A DNA stretch of 7,485 nucleotides from assembly GCA_029880775.1 (NCBI GenBank), contig JAOUNV010000080.1:1-7485 (forward strand), in the 5' to 3' direction. The first letter of the stretch is position 1. The number at the start of each line of letters is the position of its first letter. Below, piece after piece: positions 1 to 6,476 of this stretch. The notes below the pieces were generated by a model. The model saw only the letters and a list, made by a program, of their open reading frames with translations. It was not told the DNA's origin and searched no databases. The stretch is from Nitrospinota bacterium (GTDB taxonomy: Bacteria; Nitrospinota_A; UBA7883). The position numbers and the translations under genes were made by a program.

Positions 1-13
1 CGATAACATAATT

Positions 14-20
14 AAGAAGG
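14..20 (+). promoter_or_regulatory. Ribosome binding site of the cytochrome c gene
   Basis: AAGAAGG lies 7 nt upstream of the ATG at 28, a normal Shine-Dalgarno spacing. It supports that ATG as the start, as does the signal peptide that follows directly. No promoter can be judged because only 27 bases precede the gene. Confidence 0.7.
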
Positions 21-27
21 ATCAGGC

Positions 28-393
28 ATGAAAAAAGTATTATTAATGGCCATTGCGTTCTGTTTCACCTTCGCGACGTACCCCGCCATGGCGGACCCGG
101 CGGCGGGAGAGGCCCTGTTCAAAGGCTCCGCCAAATGTAAAAACTGCCACAAGGTTACGGCTAAAAAGAAGGTAGGGCCTGGCCTGGCGGCGGTGGTAGA
201 TCGAGCTGGCGAAGATTGGATAAAGGGCTTTCTAGCCGATCCGAAGGCGGTGTGGACTGCGGATGAAGGCTACACCAAAACCTTGAAGGCCGCTGTCGAA
301 CGAGTGGAGAAACCAAAGCCGAAACACAAGACCAAGAAACTCACAGAACAGCAGATCTCCGATCTGGTGGATTATCTAAAGACCCTTAAGTGA
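28..393 (+). CDS. Small exported class I c-type cytochrome, without an axial Met
   Basis: This is a 121-residue periplasmic monohaem cytochrome, presumably an electron carrier. Residues 1-22 form a signal peptide (KK, a hydrophobic stretch, then a PAMA/D cleavage site). The covalent haem motif CKNCH is at residues 37-41, followed by the usual VGPGL turn (49-53), and the protein ends in the typical amphipathic C-terminal helix (LTEQQISDLVDYLKTL). The mature chain is short and very lysine-rich. Class I cytochromes normally supply a distal Met just before the last helix, but here there is no Met after Met21 of the signal peptide. His100, in KPKHKTKKL, sits where that Met is expected. This could mean bis-His ligation, another ligand, or a degraded or high-spin haem site. 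The gene is convergent with the - strand operon and has no visible functional link to it. Family assignment is firm; the redox partner is unknown. Confidence 0.93.
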   Translation: MKKVLLMAIAFCFTFATYPAMADPAAGEALFKGSAKCKNCHKVTAKKKVGPGLAAVVDRAGEDWIKGFLADPKAVWTADEGYTKTLKAAVERVEKPKPKHKTKKLTEQQISDLVDYLKTLK

Positions 394-406
394 TCCGATC
401 TGGTGG
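358..406 (+). repeat. 13-bp direct repeat across the cytochrome stop codon
   Basis: TCCGATCTGGTGG occurs exactly at 358-370, inside the cytochrome gene, and again at 394-406, immediately after its TGA stop. The copies are 36 bp apart, so they are in the same reading frame. The second copy would again encode the Ser-Asp-Leu-Val of the last helix. This looks like a small local duplication around the 3' end of the gene. Confidence 0.6.
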
Positions 407-450
407 GAGTGGATGGCTGCGATCTGTGGCTACTCCATCTCCCGCCACCA
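401..450. other. Imperfect inverted repeat in the convergent intergenic gap
   Basis: Bases 401-413 can pair with 434-450: 401-404 with 447-450, 405-409 with 439-443 and 410-413 with 434-437. There are bulges at 444-446 and 438, and a 20-nt loop. The repeat sits between the converging cytochrome and hydrolase genes and covers the hydrolase stop codon. It could help end transcription in both directions. No T-tract follows on either strand, so it is not a standard intrinsic terminator. Confidence 0.25.
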
Positions 451-1539
451 CGGCTCCATGGGCATAGGGCCTGGATTTTCGATGATCTGACCAGCCTTGG
501 GTGTGGCGAAAGATATCTCCCGGCGGAGCGCTTCGGTGTAGAACCGTTCCGCCGGTTCCTTCCACGGGTGGAACGCCATCCGAAAAGTCCCCCAATGCAT
601 CGGGATGAATGTTTTGCCCCTCAGGTCCAGATGCGCCTGGACCGCCTCCTCCGGTGTCATATGGCTCTCCGGCCACACATCGGCATAGGCGCCGATGTGC
701 ATCAGCGTAAAATCGAAGGGGCCGTACCGCTCCCCGATATCTTTGAAGCATCCGAACATCCCAGTGTCCCCGCTGAAATAGACACGGCTCTCCCGCCCGA
801 CAATCACCCAGGAGCCCCACAACGTCTTATTGCGATCAAAGATCCCTCTGGCGGAAAAGTGTTGCGTCGGAGTGAGGGCCAGGGTCACCTTCCCGCCAGG
901 TGAAAACTCTCCCCACCAGTCCAGTTGCGTAACTTTATCTTTCTCCACGCCCCACTTGATAATGCGCTCCCCCACGCCCATAGGCGCCACAAACCTTGCG
1001 GTCTTCCCCTTCAGCGCCATGATGGTATCGTAATCCAGATGGTCGTAGTGGTCGTGGGAGATCAACACCACGTCCAGATCGGGAATCTCCTCCGCGCTGA
1101 TGGGAGGTGGGGTAAAGCGCTTCGGCCCGGCCCAGCTTATGGGGGAGGCCCGTTGGCTGAAATTTGGATCGGTCAATATTCGCAGGCCGCTTATCTCTAT
1201 GAGCATCGCAGAATGACCCAGCCAGGTGATCCGCGTTTTATGGTCCGGCTGCTTTGGATAGTCCTCCCTCTTTCGCCTCTCCACTGGTAATTCCGCCACC
1301 GGCTCCTGTTTTTTTCGATTCTCCAGAAAGAAACGGTAGAACAGGGAGGCATGGCTTGATTTTGGTGTGATGTCAACGCCACCGCTATTATGGTACCGCC
1401 CATCGCGAAGAATGCTGGCGCCGCAAGCCTGTCGGCTGTTATCGCTTTCATCCGGCTGGGAGGTGGTTTCCGGAGGCATGGCTGTGGTCACCAAAACGCT
1501 CCCCAGCAACAAGGCGGCGCAGGCACAGCGCAGGATCAC
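430..1539 (-). CDS. Exported metallo-beta-lactamase-fold hydrolase, NAPE-PLD/RomA-like
   Basis: This is a 369-residue metal-dependent hydrolase of the UlaG/RomA/NAPE-PLD branch of the metallo-beta-lactamase fold. Residues 1-20 look like a signal peptide (Arg4, hydrophobic core, VTTA then Met21), so it probably acts in the periplasm. The strand-loop start WLGHS is at 106-110. The metal motif H162-x-H164-x-D166-H167 is followed by His227 (TPTQHF), Asp258 (SGDTG) and His315 (MHWGTF), a full dinuclear zinc set with spacing close to mammalian NAPE-PLD. The start is a GTG at 1539 that overlaps the TGA of the ABC ATPase gene (GTGA), implying translational coupling. A GAGGG element lies about 15 nt upstream, so the ribosome site itself is weak. 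NAPE-PLD relatives cleave phosphodiesters, but bacterial members have varied or unknown substrates, so lipid cleavage is not established. It is the last gene of the operon. Confidence 0.9.
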   Translation of the reverse strand: MILRCACAALLLGSVLVTTAMPPETTSQPDESDNSRQACGASILRDGRYHNSGGVDITPKSSHASLFYRFFLENRKKQEPVAELPVERRKREDYPKQPDHKTRITWLGHSAMLIEISGLRILTDPNFSQRASPISWAGPKRFTPPPISAEEIPDLDVVLISHDHYDHLDYDTIMALKGKTARFVAPMGVGERIIKWGVEKDKVTQLDWWGEFSPGGKVTLALTPTQHFSARGIFDRNKTLWGSWVIVGRESRVYFSGDTGMFGCFKDIGERYGPFDFTLMHIGAYADVWPESHMTPEEAVQAHLDLRGKTFIPMHWGTFRMAFHPWKEPAERFYTEALRREISFATPKAGQIIENPGPMPMEPWWREME

Positions 1540-2477
1540 GTATTTTGTCGGCCACCCTCGTAAGATGAGGGAGTCCGGAAGCTGTGGGGGTGGGTCAGGG
1601 AAAAGTCTTTCGCATGCTGGCGATACCCAGGTTCAAAAGCGTCGCGGCGTATGTTCTGGATCAATTCGCCAAACGCGGCTGTCGACTTTACATCGGGCGC
1701 CGCAGCCGTTCCAACATCGCGCAGGCGCATATCCACCACCACCTTTGCGCCGTTTTGCTCCGATGCCATTTCGCCCCGCTCGTCGGAGTAATACTGAGAC
1801 AGCGCCACCAATCGCGTGCCCAGATAGGCCGCCTCTTCCAGGTCGTGAGTCACAAAAAATATGGTCAGTCGGCTCTCCTCCCACAGCTCCAGCAGGAACA
1901 TCTGCATATCCTCCCTGGCGCCAGGGTCCAGGGCGGAGAATGGCTCGTCCATCAGCAAAATCTTGGGTCGGGAAAAAAGAGCCTGGATCACAGCCACCCT
2001 TTGCTGCTGGCCGCCGGAGAGCTGGTGGGGGTGCTTGTGGGCGTGGTTTTCCATTCCCGCCCGCCCCAGAAACACCATAGCCTTTTGGGTCAGTTCCTTG
2101 CCTCGCGCGCGCCATTGCCAGGGCCACATCCGCAGCTTGTGCCCCATCAGTATATTTTCCATGGCGCTCATGTTGGGGAACAGCGAATATTTTTGGTATA
2201 CGATTCCCCGATCCATGTCTGGATGGCCGATGGGGCGCCCGTTTAACAGCACCCGGCCGCTGGTGGTCCCCTCCTGGCCCAGGATCAGGCGCAGCAGGGT
2301 GGACTTGCCGCAGCCGGATGGCCCCACCACAGCGCAGAACTCGCCGGGGGCTATGGAGAGGTCGATATCGTCCAGTATCATGTTGTCGCCGTAGGACTTG
2401 TACACATCCTGAATATGCAGGATACTTTGGGCCTTCAGCTCTTCCGGGTCTGGGCCTCTGCTCATTTCGTGTACCAT
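1536..2477 (-). CDS. ABC transporter ATP-binding protein, NitT/TauT type
   Basis: This is the cytoplasmic ATPase of the importer encoded with the two preceding genes. From the chosen start it has 313 residues. Walker A (GPSGCGKST) is at 52-60, the Q-loop Gln at 95 (YQKYSLFP), the signature LSGGQQQR at 153-160, Walker B ILLMDEP at 173-179 and the switch His at 211 (VTHD). All catalytic elements are intact. Sequence style matches the nitrate/sulfonate/taurine ATPases (NrtD, SsuB, TauB). After the H-loop it runs about 100 residues, longer than a typical 255-residue SsuB; the tail has no recognised motif. The longest frame opens at 2498, but the ATG at 2477 is preferred because GGAGG stands 5 nt upstream of it, whereas the ATGs at 2498 and 2489 lack a usable site. 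It overlaps the permease gene by 16 bp and the hydrolase gene by 4 bp. Confidence 0.93.
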   Translation of the reverse strand: MVHEMSRGPDPEELKAQSILHIQDVYKSYGDNMILDDIDLSIAPGEFCAVVGPSGCGKSTLLRLILGQEGTTSGRVLLNGRPIGHPDMDRGIVYQKYSLFPNMSAMENILMGHKLRMWPWQWRARGKELTQKAMVFLGRAGMENHAHKHPHQLSGGQQQRVAVIQALFSRPKILLMDEPFSALDPGAREDMQMFLLELWEESRLTIFFVTHDLEEAAYLGTRLVALSQYYSDERGEMASEQNGAKVVVDMRLRDVGTAAAPDVKSTAAFGELIQNIRRDAFEPGYRQHAKDFSLTHPHSFRTPSSYEGGRQNT

Positions 2478-3283
2478 GGATACCTCCATCCCACCCATAT
2501 CCTAAGGCCCAGGTCCATCGTATAACCGATGAGCGTTATCCAGCATACATATGGCAATATCACATCCATCGCCATATACCTTCGCATCAGGTATATGCGG
2601 TATCCCAGCCCCTCGGTGGAGGCGATCGCCTCCGCCGCGATGAGAAAGAGCCATGCCGTGCCCAGGGTGAGCCTGGCGGTGTTGAAAAGCCGGGGCATGA
2701 CTTGTGGCAGGATCACACGGTACACCACCCCCAGCTGGCTGGCCCCCAGGGAAAGCGCCTTTGTCACCTGCTCCTTGGGGAGGGCGGCGGTGGCCAAGTA
2801 AATATCCCTGGTTATCACGAATACGGAGCCGATAAATATCAGGACAACCTTTGCCATCTCGTCCACGCCGAACACGATGAAAAGCACCGGCAATATGGCC
2901 AGAGGGGGGATGATCGACAAGAAAGTGATAAAGGCGCGCGCCACGCTGCTAAGCCCTGGGAACATGGCCATGTTTACCCCCAGCAAAAGGCCCACAATGG
3001 CCGCCGATATCACCCCCACCGCCAGGCGCTTGAGGCTTGCTTTTGTGTCGCTCCAAAAGGGGTAATCGCCGGTGCGGGGGTCCGGCTGGGTGGCCAGCCG
3101 GGCTGTGGACTCCGCCATCTTCGACACAGAGGGGAGCAGCTTGGCGTTAGGGTTTTCGGCCAGCATCCTGTGGGACAACAGCAGGTATGCGCAAATCATG
3201 AACGCGAACGGCAGCGCCGCCAATACCCAATGCAGGTATGTCCCCGGCTTTGCGTGGAGGCCCAGCAGCCTGGTGGGTTTCAT
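2462..3283 (-). CDS. ABC transporter permease, NitT/TauT type
   Basis: This is the inner-membrane channel subunit of the importer, 273 residues, a normal length for SsuC/TauC-like permeases. Predicted membrane segments are about 16-36, 87-107, 115-138, 144-163, 207-221 and 244-265. The cytoplasmic coupling loop that docks on the ATPase (the EAA motif) is at about 176-197, with the core LSLGAS and then LPQVMP. This is the BPD_transp_1 pattern. A long soluble stretch (about 40-80) follows the first segment, as in other members of the group. The start ATG has CGGAG 7 nt upstream. The gene begins 22 bp after the binding-protein stop and its end overlaps the ATPase gene. Substrate cannot be read from the permease. 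The family call is firm. Confidence 0.93.
   Translation of the reverse strand: MKPTRLLGLHAKPGTYLHWVLAALPFAFMICAYLLLSHRMLAENPNAKLLPSVSKMAESTARLATQPDPRTGDYPFWSDTKASLKRLAVGVISAAIVGLLLGVNMAMFPGLSSVARAFITFLSIIPPLAILPVLFIVFGVDEMAKVVLIFIGSVFVITRDIYLATAALPKEQVTKALSLGASQLGVVYRVILPQVMPRLFNTARLTLGTAWLFLIAAEAIASTEGLGYRIYLMRRYMAMDVILPYVCWITLIGYTMDLGLRIWVGWRYPWYTK
2481..2487 (-). promoter_or_regulatory. Ribosome binding site that sets the ATPase start
   Basis: On the - strand, GGAGGTA (2487 to 2481) ends just before TCC and the ATG at 2477. That gives a 5-nt gap from GGAGG. It lies inside the permease coding region, so ribosomes ending the permease at 2462 are well placed to re-initiate. It favours 2477 over the upstream in-frame ATGs at 2498 and 2489. 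Confidence 0.7.
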
Positions 3284-3305
3284 TGTGGCGCTCCGGAATA
3301 CCCAG

Positions 3306-4370
3306 TCACTTTATGGCTTCTTCCATGTATTTGGTATTGAACCGCAGCTTCACGTTCCCCTTGTCCCCCATCACGGAGCCATCCGGAAACTCTATCCCCA
3401 CAAAATCCACCGACGAAGCCCCTTGCCCAAACAGACCATGGTCGAAGGAGAACTTGCGAACCTCGTCCATGGTTTTCTTGAACATGGCGCCTTTGGCGAA
3501 ACCGGCGGCGTCTCTGGGGTTATAGAACATATGGGTGGCGTCCAATTGGGCCTTGAATTCGGCCAAAGTACTGCCGGAGAACTTGGCCATGAAGGCCAGC
3601 GCCTCTTTGGAGGAATTGCCCCTGCCAGACATTATTCCCATGGTCTCGAACCACGCCCCCACGATCGCCTTCTTGCACCCTTCCGGCATATTGGTGCGCA
3701 CCAGCAGGGTGTCCACGATCTCGCCTGGTATCATGGAGGAGTCGAATACCATATGGGCGCCTGGCTCGTTGCGGGCGGACATCAAGATCGGGTTCCAGGT
3801 AACCACGGATGTCCCATCGGCCCCGGTGGAAAAAAGAGCGCCGATGTCGGCGTCGGATGTGTTCACCACTTTCAGATCCCGTTCGCTCATGCCGTTTTTG
3901 TCCAGCGCCCTGGCCAGCAGGTAGTGGGAGACGGAAAGCTCCACCAGCATCACTTTTTTCCCTTTCAGGCTCTTTGGTCCCAACTTCTTTCTGCGGGGGT
4001 TTTTTATCAGTATCCCGTCGTTGCCGTTGGAGTAGTCCCCCACTATCAGCACTGTGGTGTCCACCCCTCCCACCGCCGGGATGGCCAGCCCGTCCATGGT
4101 GGTGGCGGTGACTCCGTCGAAGGCCCCCGCAGTGTACTGGTTTATCGATTCGATATAGTCATTGACCAGGGTGATGGAGACTTCCACACCATTTTGCTTG
4201 GCGTGCTTGGCCATGACGCCGCTGTCTTTCATATAGGCGTATGGCTCCCAGCCTGTGTAGTGGGACCAGGCGATCTTGCAGCTATCCGCTGCGTGGGCGG
4301 TGGCTGGCGCCAGGGATATCTGGGCCATCAGCGCCAGCGCGCACAAGGCCAGGGTCGTTTTGAATTTCAT
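3306..4370 (-). CDS. Periplasmic ABC binding protein, urea-carboxylase-associated type
   Basis: This 354-residue periplasmic solute-binding protein presumably delivers a small molecule to the adjacent permease. Residues 1-27 form a clear signal peptide with cleavage after AHA. The mature N-terminus (IAWSHYTGWEPYAYMKDSG, about 33-51) and the stretches VNDYIESINQYTAG and IPAVGGVDTT with GDYSNGNDGI are the hallmark of NitT/TauT-like binding proteins that I recall from gene clusters with urea carboxylase, often annotated as 'putative urea ABC transporter substrate-binding protein'. Many of those carboxylases are now thought to act on guanidine. No carboxylase, hydrolase partner or riboswitch is visible here, so urea or guanidine is only a hint. 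The ATG at 4370 has AAAGGGAA 6 to 8 nt upstream. The gap to the preceding telA is 33 bp, the widest junction but one in the operon. Confidence 0.92.
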   Translation of the reverse strand: MKFKTTLALCALALMAQISLAPATAHAADSCKIAWSHYTGWEPYAYMKDSGVMAKHAKQNGVEVSITLVNDYIESINQYTAGAFDGVTATTMDGLAIPAVGGVDTTVLIVGDYSNGNDGILIKNPRRKKLGPKSLKGKKVMLVELSVSHYLLARALDKNGMSERDLKVVNTSDADIGALFSTGADGTSVVTWNPILMSARNEPGAHMVFDSSMIPGEIVDTLLVRTNMPEGCKKAIVGAWFETMGIMSGRGNSSKEALAFMAKFSGSTLAEFKAQLDATHMFYNPRDAAGFAKGAMFKKTMDEVRKFSFDHGLFGQGASSVDFVGIEFPDGSVMGDKGNVKLRFNTKYMEEAIK

Positions 4371-4376
4371 GTCAGG

Positions 4377-4384
4377 TTCCCTTT
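4377..4384 (-). promoter_or_regulatory. Ribosome binding site of the binding-protein gene
   Basis: On the - strand, AAAGGGAA (4384 to 4377) precedes the ATG at 4370 at a good distance. It lies in the 33-bp gap after the TelA stop. I see no promoter or terminator in that gap, so read-through from the upstream genes is likely. Confidence 0.6.
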
Positions 4385-4403
4385 CAGTTATATTCTGCAG
4401 TTA

Positions 4404-5624
4404 CTATTTCACATCCAGAAATTCGGTCCAGTTTTTACCTTTCATATGTTCGCTGGCGGCGGTTCCCTTCTCCAGCCTGTCTATGGCCTTCTCCCCTTCC
4501 TGGGTCAGTTGGTCCATCTCCAGCACTGTCTGCGCCATCTTCGGCAGCGCCTCCTGGCGGAACCGGGATATCTCCTTTATCGCCTCGTTCATGTCGTTGA
4601 AGGCGGACTTTAGCGCATCCATATCCAGCATGGCGGAGCTGGCCTGCTTATGGATGGCGGTCCCCTGGGTGCGCAGCCTGCGGGCGGTTCCGGCGATCAG
4701 GTCGGAGGTGGACTTGTTGAGTATCTCCACCCGATCGAGCACCAGCTTCTGGTGGGCCAGCGCCAGGGCCACGGTGACGGCCACATCCAGGGCGGAGGCG
4801 GTGACGTTGATGGCGCGGCTGACTCCCCGGACAAGCTCTTTGTTGTTGCGGATGATGATCTCCATGGCCAGCACCCCTTGCTGGTTCACGGCAAGCTGTT
4901 GCTGCAGGTCCATGATCCTCTGGCGCAATGGGTATATCAGCTCTTCGGCGATGAACTGATATTTCGAATCGCCCTGCTGCAGCTCCCGCTCCAGCTTGTA
5001 GCTTAGCTTCTGGTCGATCAACATCCCCACCTGGATCTGCTTTTGCAACAGGATCGTCAGCGCGCGAATCTGTTTCTGGTCCTCGGTCAGGGTCATGCTG
5101 TCCCGTTCCAGCATTTCGCGCCCCTTCTCCAAAGACTTGATGATATTGTCGATCACCGCCTGGGCGCTTTCATATTGCAGGAAGTAGCGCTGCATCTTGC
5201 CCCCCACACCGGGGATGAAAGAGAGCAGCTTCGCCATGCCACTGACGGAGAAATCCCAGCTGTTGGGATCCAGCTTGCCCATCTCCACGGCCAGATCCAC
5301 CAGCGCCTTGGCCACCGGCCCGCCGTCGGCGCCTTTCATGGAAAGCTCCTTTATGGGCCTGCGCAGCATGGCGCTTCTGTGGGAGGAGTCGGTCTGGGCC
5401 TTGGCTCCCAGCTTTTCGAGGGCCAACTTTTTTTCGTTGCGCCCCTCCAGGTCCTCCTCGCTTGTGTTCATGACCGCTTCTACGAACTCGTCGGCCAGTT
5501 TATCCAGCGCCGGGTCCACCGCCTCCTGAGCCACCACACCGGGAGAGGGGATTATCTCCTCCCTCACCGCTTCCACGTCCAGGCTCAGTTCCTGTTCCTT
5601 GTTTTTTAATTTTGAATCTGCCAT
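4404..5624 (-). CDS. telA: TelA family protein (toxic anion resistance)
   Basis: This is a 406-residue cytoplasmic, almost entirely alpha-helical protein of the TelA family, named for tellurite resistance; its biochemical activity is not established. Family landmarks are RYFLQYESAQAVIDNIIKSL (about 146-165), then a run of helices, and the very conserved core at 239-264, containing LAVNQQGVLAMEIIIRNN and KEL. It continues with GVSRAINVTASALDVAVTVALA (267-288) and NQKL-like HQKLVLDRVEILN. The acidic N-terminal 60 residues and C-terminal 60 residues are less conserved and predicted coiled. There is no signal peptide and no membrane segment. The ATG at 5624 overlaps the end of the upstream XpaC-like gene by 19 bp. 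The nearest AGGAG is 15 nt away, with A-rich GAAGAA between, so initiation may depend on coupling. TelA next to an XpaC-like gene is a recurring pairing. Whether it serves the ABC importer here is inference. Confidence 0.92.
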   Translation of the reverse strand: MADSKLKNKEQELSLDVEAVREEIIPSPGVVAQEAVDPALDKLADEFVEAVMNTSEEDLEGRNEKKLALEKLGAKAQTDSSHRSAMLRRPIKELSMKGADGGPVAKALVDLAVEMGKLDPNSWDFSVSGMAKLLSFIPGVGGKMQRYFLQYESAQAVIDNIIKSLEKGREMLERDSMTLTEDQKQIRALTILLQKQIQVGMLIDQKLSYKLERELQQGDSKYQFIAEELIYPLRQRIMDLQQQLAVNQQGVLAMEIIIRNNKELVRGVSRAINVTASALDVAVTVALALAHQKLVLDRVEILNKSTSDLIAGTARRLRTQGTAIHKQASSAMLDMDALKSAFNDMNEAIKEISRFRQEALPKMAQTVLEMDQLTQEGEKAIDRLEKGTAASEHMKGKNWTEFLDVK

Positions 5625-6427
5625 GGTTCTTCTTTTTTTCTCCTGTTGTCATATATATGCGCTCTGTTCGCCAACGTCTCCAGCTCTTTCATGACGAACT
5701 CCATATCCATTCCAGCGGCGCCCTTGTGAGTCTTGATCCCCGCCAACGCCGCCGCCGCTTTGTCCAGAGTGGTCATGGCCGCCTCGTTGTCGGAAAGCAG
5801 ATCCAGGGTCTCCTCTCTGGTTTTATCCACCAAGGAGAGGCGGTCTTTGAGTGACACCTCCTCCTCCCTGGCTGTCGGTGATTTGTCCCTGGCCAGATCC
5901 CTTAGCCTCTTGGAGATATACCTGGTGTCTATGGCGCTGACGCTCTTTAGCTTGGCCGCCACCTCTATCAGGTTGTCCACCGTGGACAGATACACCTGCT
6001 CGGAAACCCCAAGGTATCTTCCATAGGTCAATTCCTCCTTTTCCATTTTGGAATCCAGTATCTCCACGAAGTTGTCGAATTTGGCCTTGAGCCTGGGAAG
6101 CTGGCTTAAGCCCTGGGTCGACCCCACCTGCCGCAAATCGTTATGCAAAGTCGTCAGCCGTTTCCTGGTTTCCTTTCGGATCTGCTCGTGCAGAGCGTCC
6201 AGGTATTTGCGCGAAAAATACTCATGGCGAAAATAGCGGTTGAATATCCATCCCCCCACGCCGAAGGCCAGCCCCGCCGAAGCCGCCGCCAGAGCCACCG
6301 GTGATTGAAACAGCAAAAACCCCATGCCGCCGAGCACAGTAATGGAGGCGGGGTATATGCTGGCCGGATGGATGATGGTGTCCTTGAGCACGGCCTTGTC
6401 CACCGATGTTCTGGAAAAATCAGACAA
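5606..6427 (-). CDS. XpaC-like membrane-anchored coiled-coil protein
   Basis: This appears to be a relative of the XpaC family ('5-bromo-4-chloroindolyl phosphate hydrolysis' protein), which commonly accompanies TelA. The name reflects an old phenotype, and no phosphatase motif is visible. From the chosen start it has 273 residues. After about 20 polar residues, two hydrophobic segments (about 22-40 and 43-62) form a membrane hairpin. The remaining roughly 210 residues are charged and helical, probably cytoplasmic; YLGVSEQVYLSTVDNLIEVA (about 138-157) is the most family-like stretch. The frame is open to an ATG at 6526, which would overlap the upstream gene by 50 bp, adds an unconvincing Trp/Cys-rich leader and has no ribosome site. 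The TTG at 6427 has AGGAG 10 nt upstream, lies 49 bp after the preceding stop and is preferred. Its end overlaps telA by 19 bp. Confidence 0.75.
   Translation of the reverse strand: MSDFSRTSVDKAVLKDTIIHPASIYPASITVLGGMGFLLFQSPVALAAASAGLAFGVGGWIFNRYFRHEYFSRKYLDALHEQIRKETRKRLTTLHNDLRQVGSTQGLSQLPRLKAKFDNFVEILDSKMEKEELTYGRYLGVSEQVYLSTVDNLIEVAAKLKSVSAIDTRYISKRLRDLARDKSPTAREEEVSLKDRLSLVDKTREETLDLLSDNEAAMTTLDKAAAALAGIKTHKGAAGMDMEFVMKELETLANRAHIYDNRRKKEEPWQIQN
5633..5644 (-). other. Slippery heptamer after an AGGAG at the XpaC-TelA junction
   Basis: Reading the - strand, AGGAG (5644 to 5640) runs straight into seven A (5639 to 5633). In the XpaC frame the codons are AGA-AAA-AAA-GAA, so A-AAA-AAA has the exact phase of a -1 slippery site. 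A -1 shift enters the TelA frame with no stop before the telA ATG at 5624, giving an XpaC-TelA fusion. The AGGAG touches the A-tract, closer than the roughly 10 nt known to stimulate -1 shifting in dnaX, so this may simply be the telA ribosome site. Confidence 0.35.
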
Positions 6428-6437
6428 TGTAACCGAT

Positions 6438-6442
6438 CTCCT
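6438..6442 (-). promoter_or_regulatory. Ribosome binding site favouring a TTG start for the XpaC-like gene
   Basis: On the - strand, AGGAG (6442 to 6438) is followed by 10 nt and then TTG at 6427. It falls in the short gap after the TAA of the OmpA-fusion gene (6479 to 6477). No comparable site precedes the in-frame ATG at 6526. Confidence 0.5.
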
Positions 6443-6476
6443 GGCGAAGTTTCTCCAATTGGTATCCCGCCCTAGT

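Noticed and set aside
394..429. Intrinsic terminator between the two converging genes
   Set aside because: Only an imperfect stem with two bulges can be drawn and no T-tract follows on either strand, so I list it as an inverted repeat and not as a terminator.
403..903. A + strand frame that could extend transcription from the cytochrome gene into the hydrolase region
   Set aside because: The hydrolase on the - strand has all metal ligands and a signal peptide, whereas this frame has no motif. It is an antisense shadow.
2318..3340. A 340-codon + strand open frame opposite the permease gene
   Set aside because: It mirrors a clear membrane permease with an intact EAA loop, has no family signature itself and no ribosome site that stands out.
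4371..4403. Internal promoter or guanidine-type riboswitch upstream of the binding-protein gene
   Set aside because: The 33-bp gap is too short for such a riboswitch, and apart from the ribosome site I see no -35/-10 pair.
3072..4613. A 513-codon open frame on the + strand, antisense to the permease, binding-protein and TelA genes
   Set aside because: It has no recognisable domain, is rich in His, Gly and Gln in a pattern typical of reverse-strand readings, and crosses three well-supported genes on the other strand. Its length is explained by codon bias of those genes.
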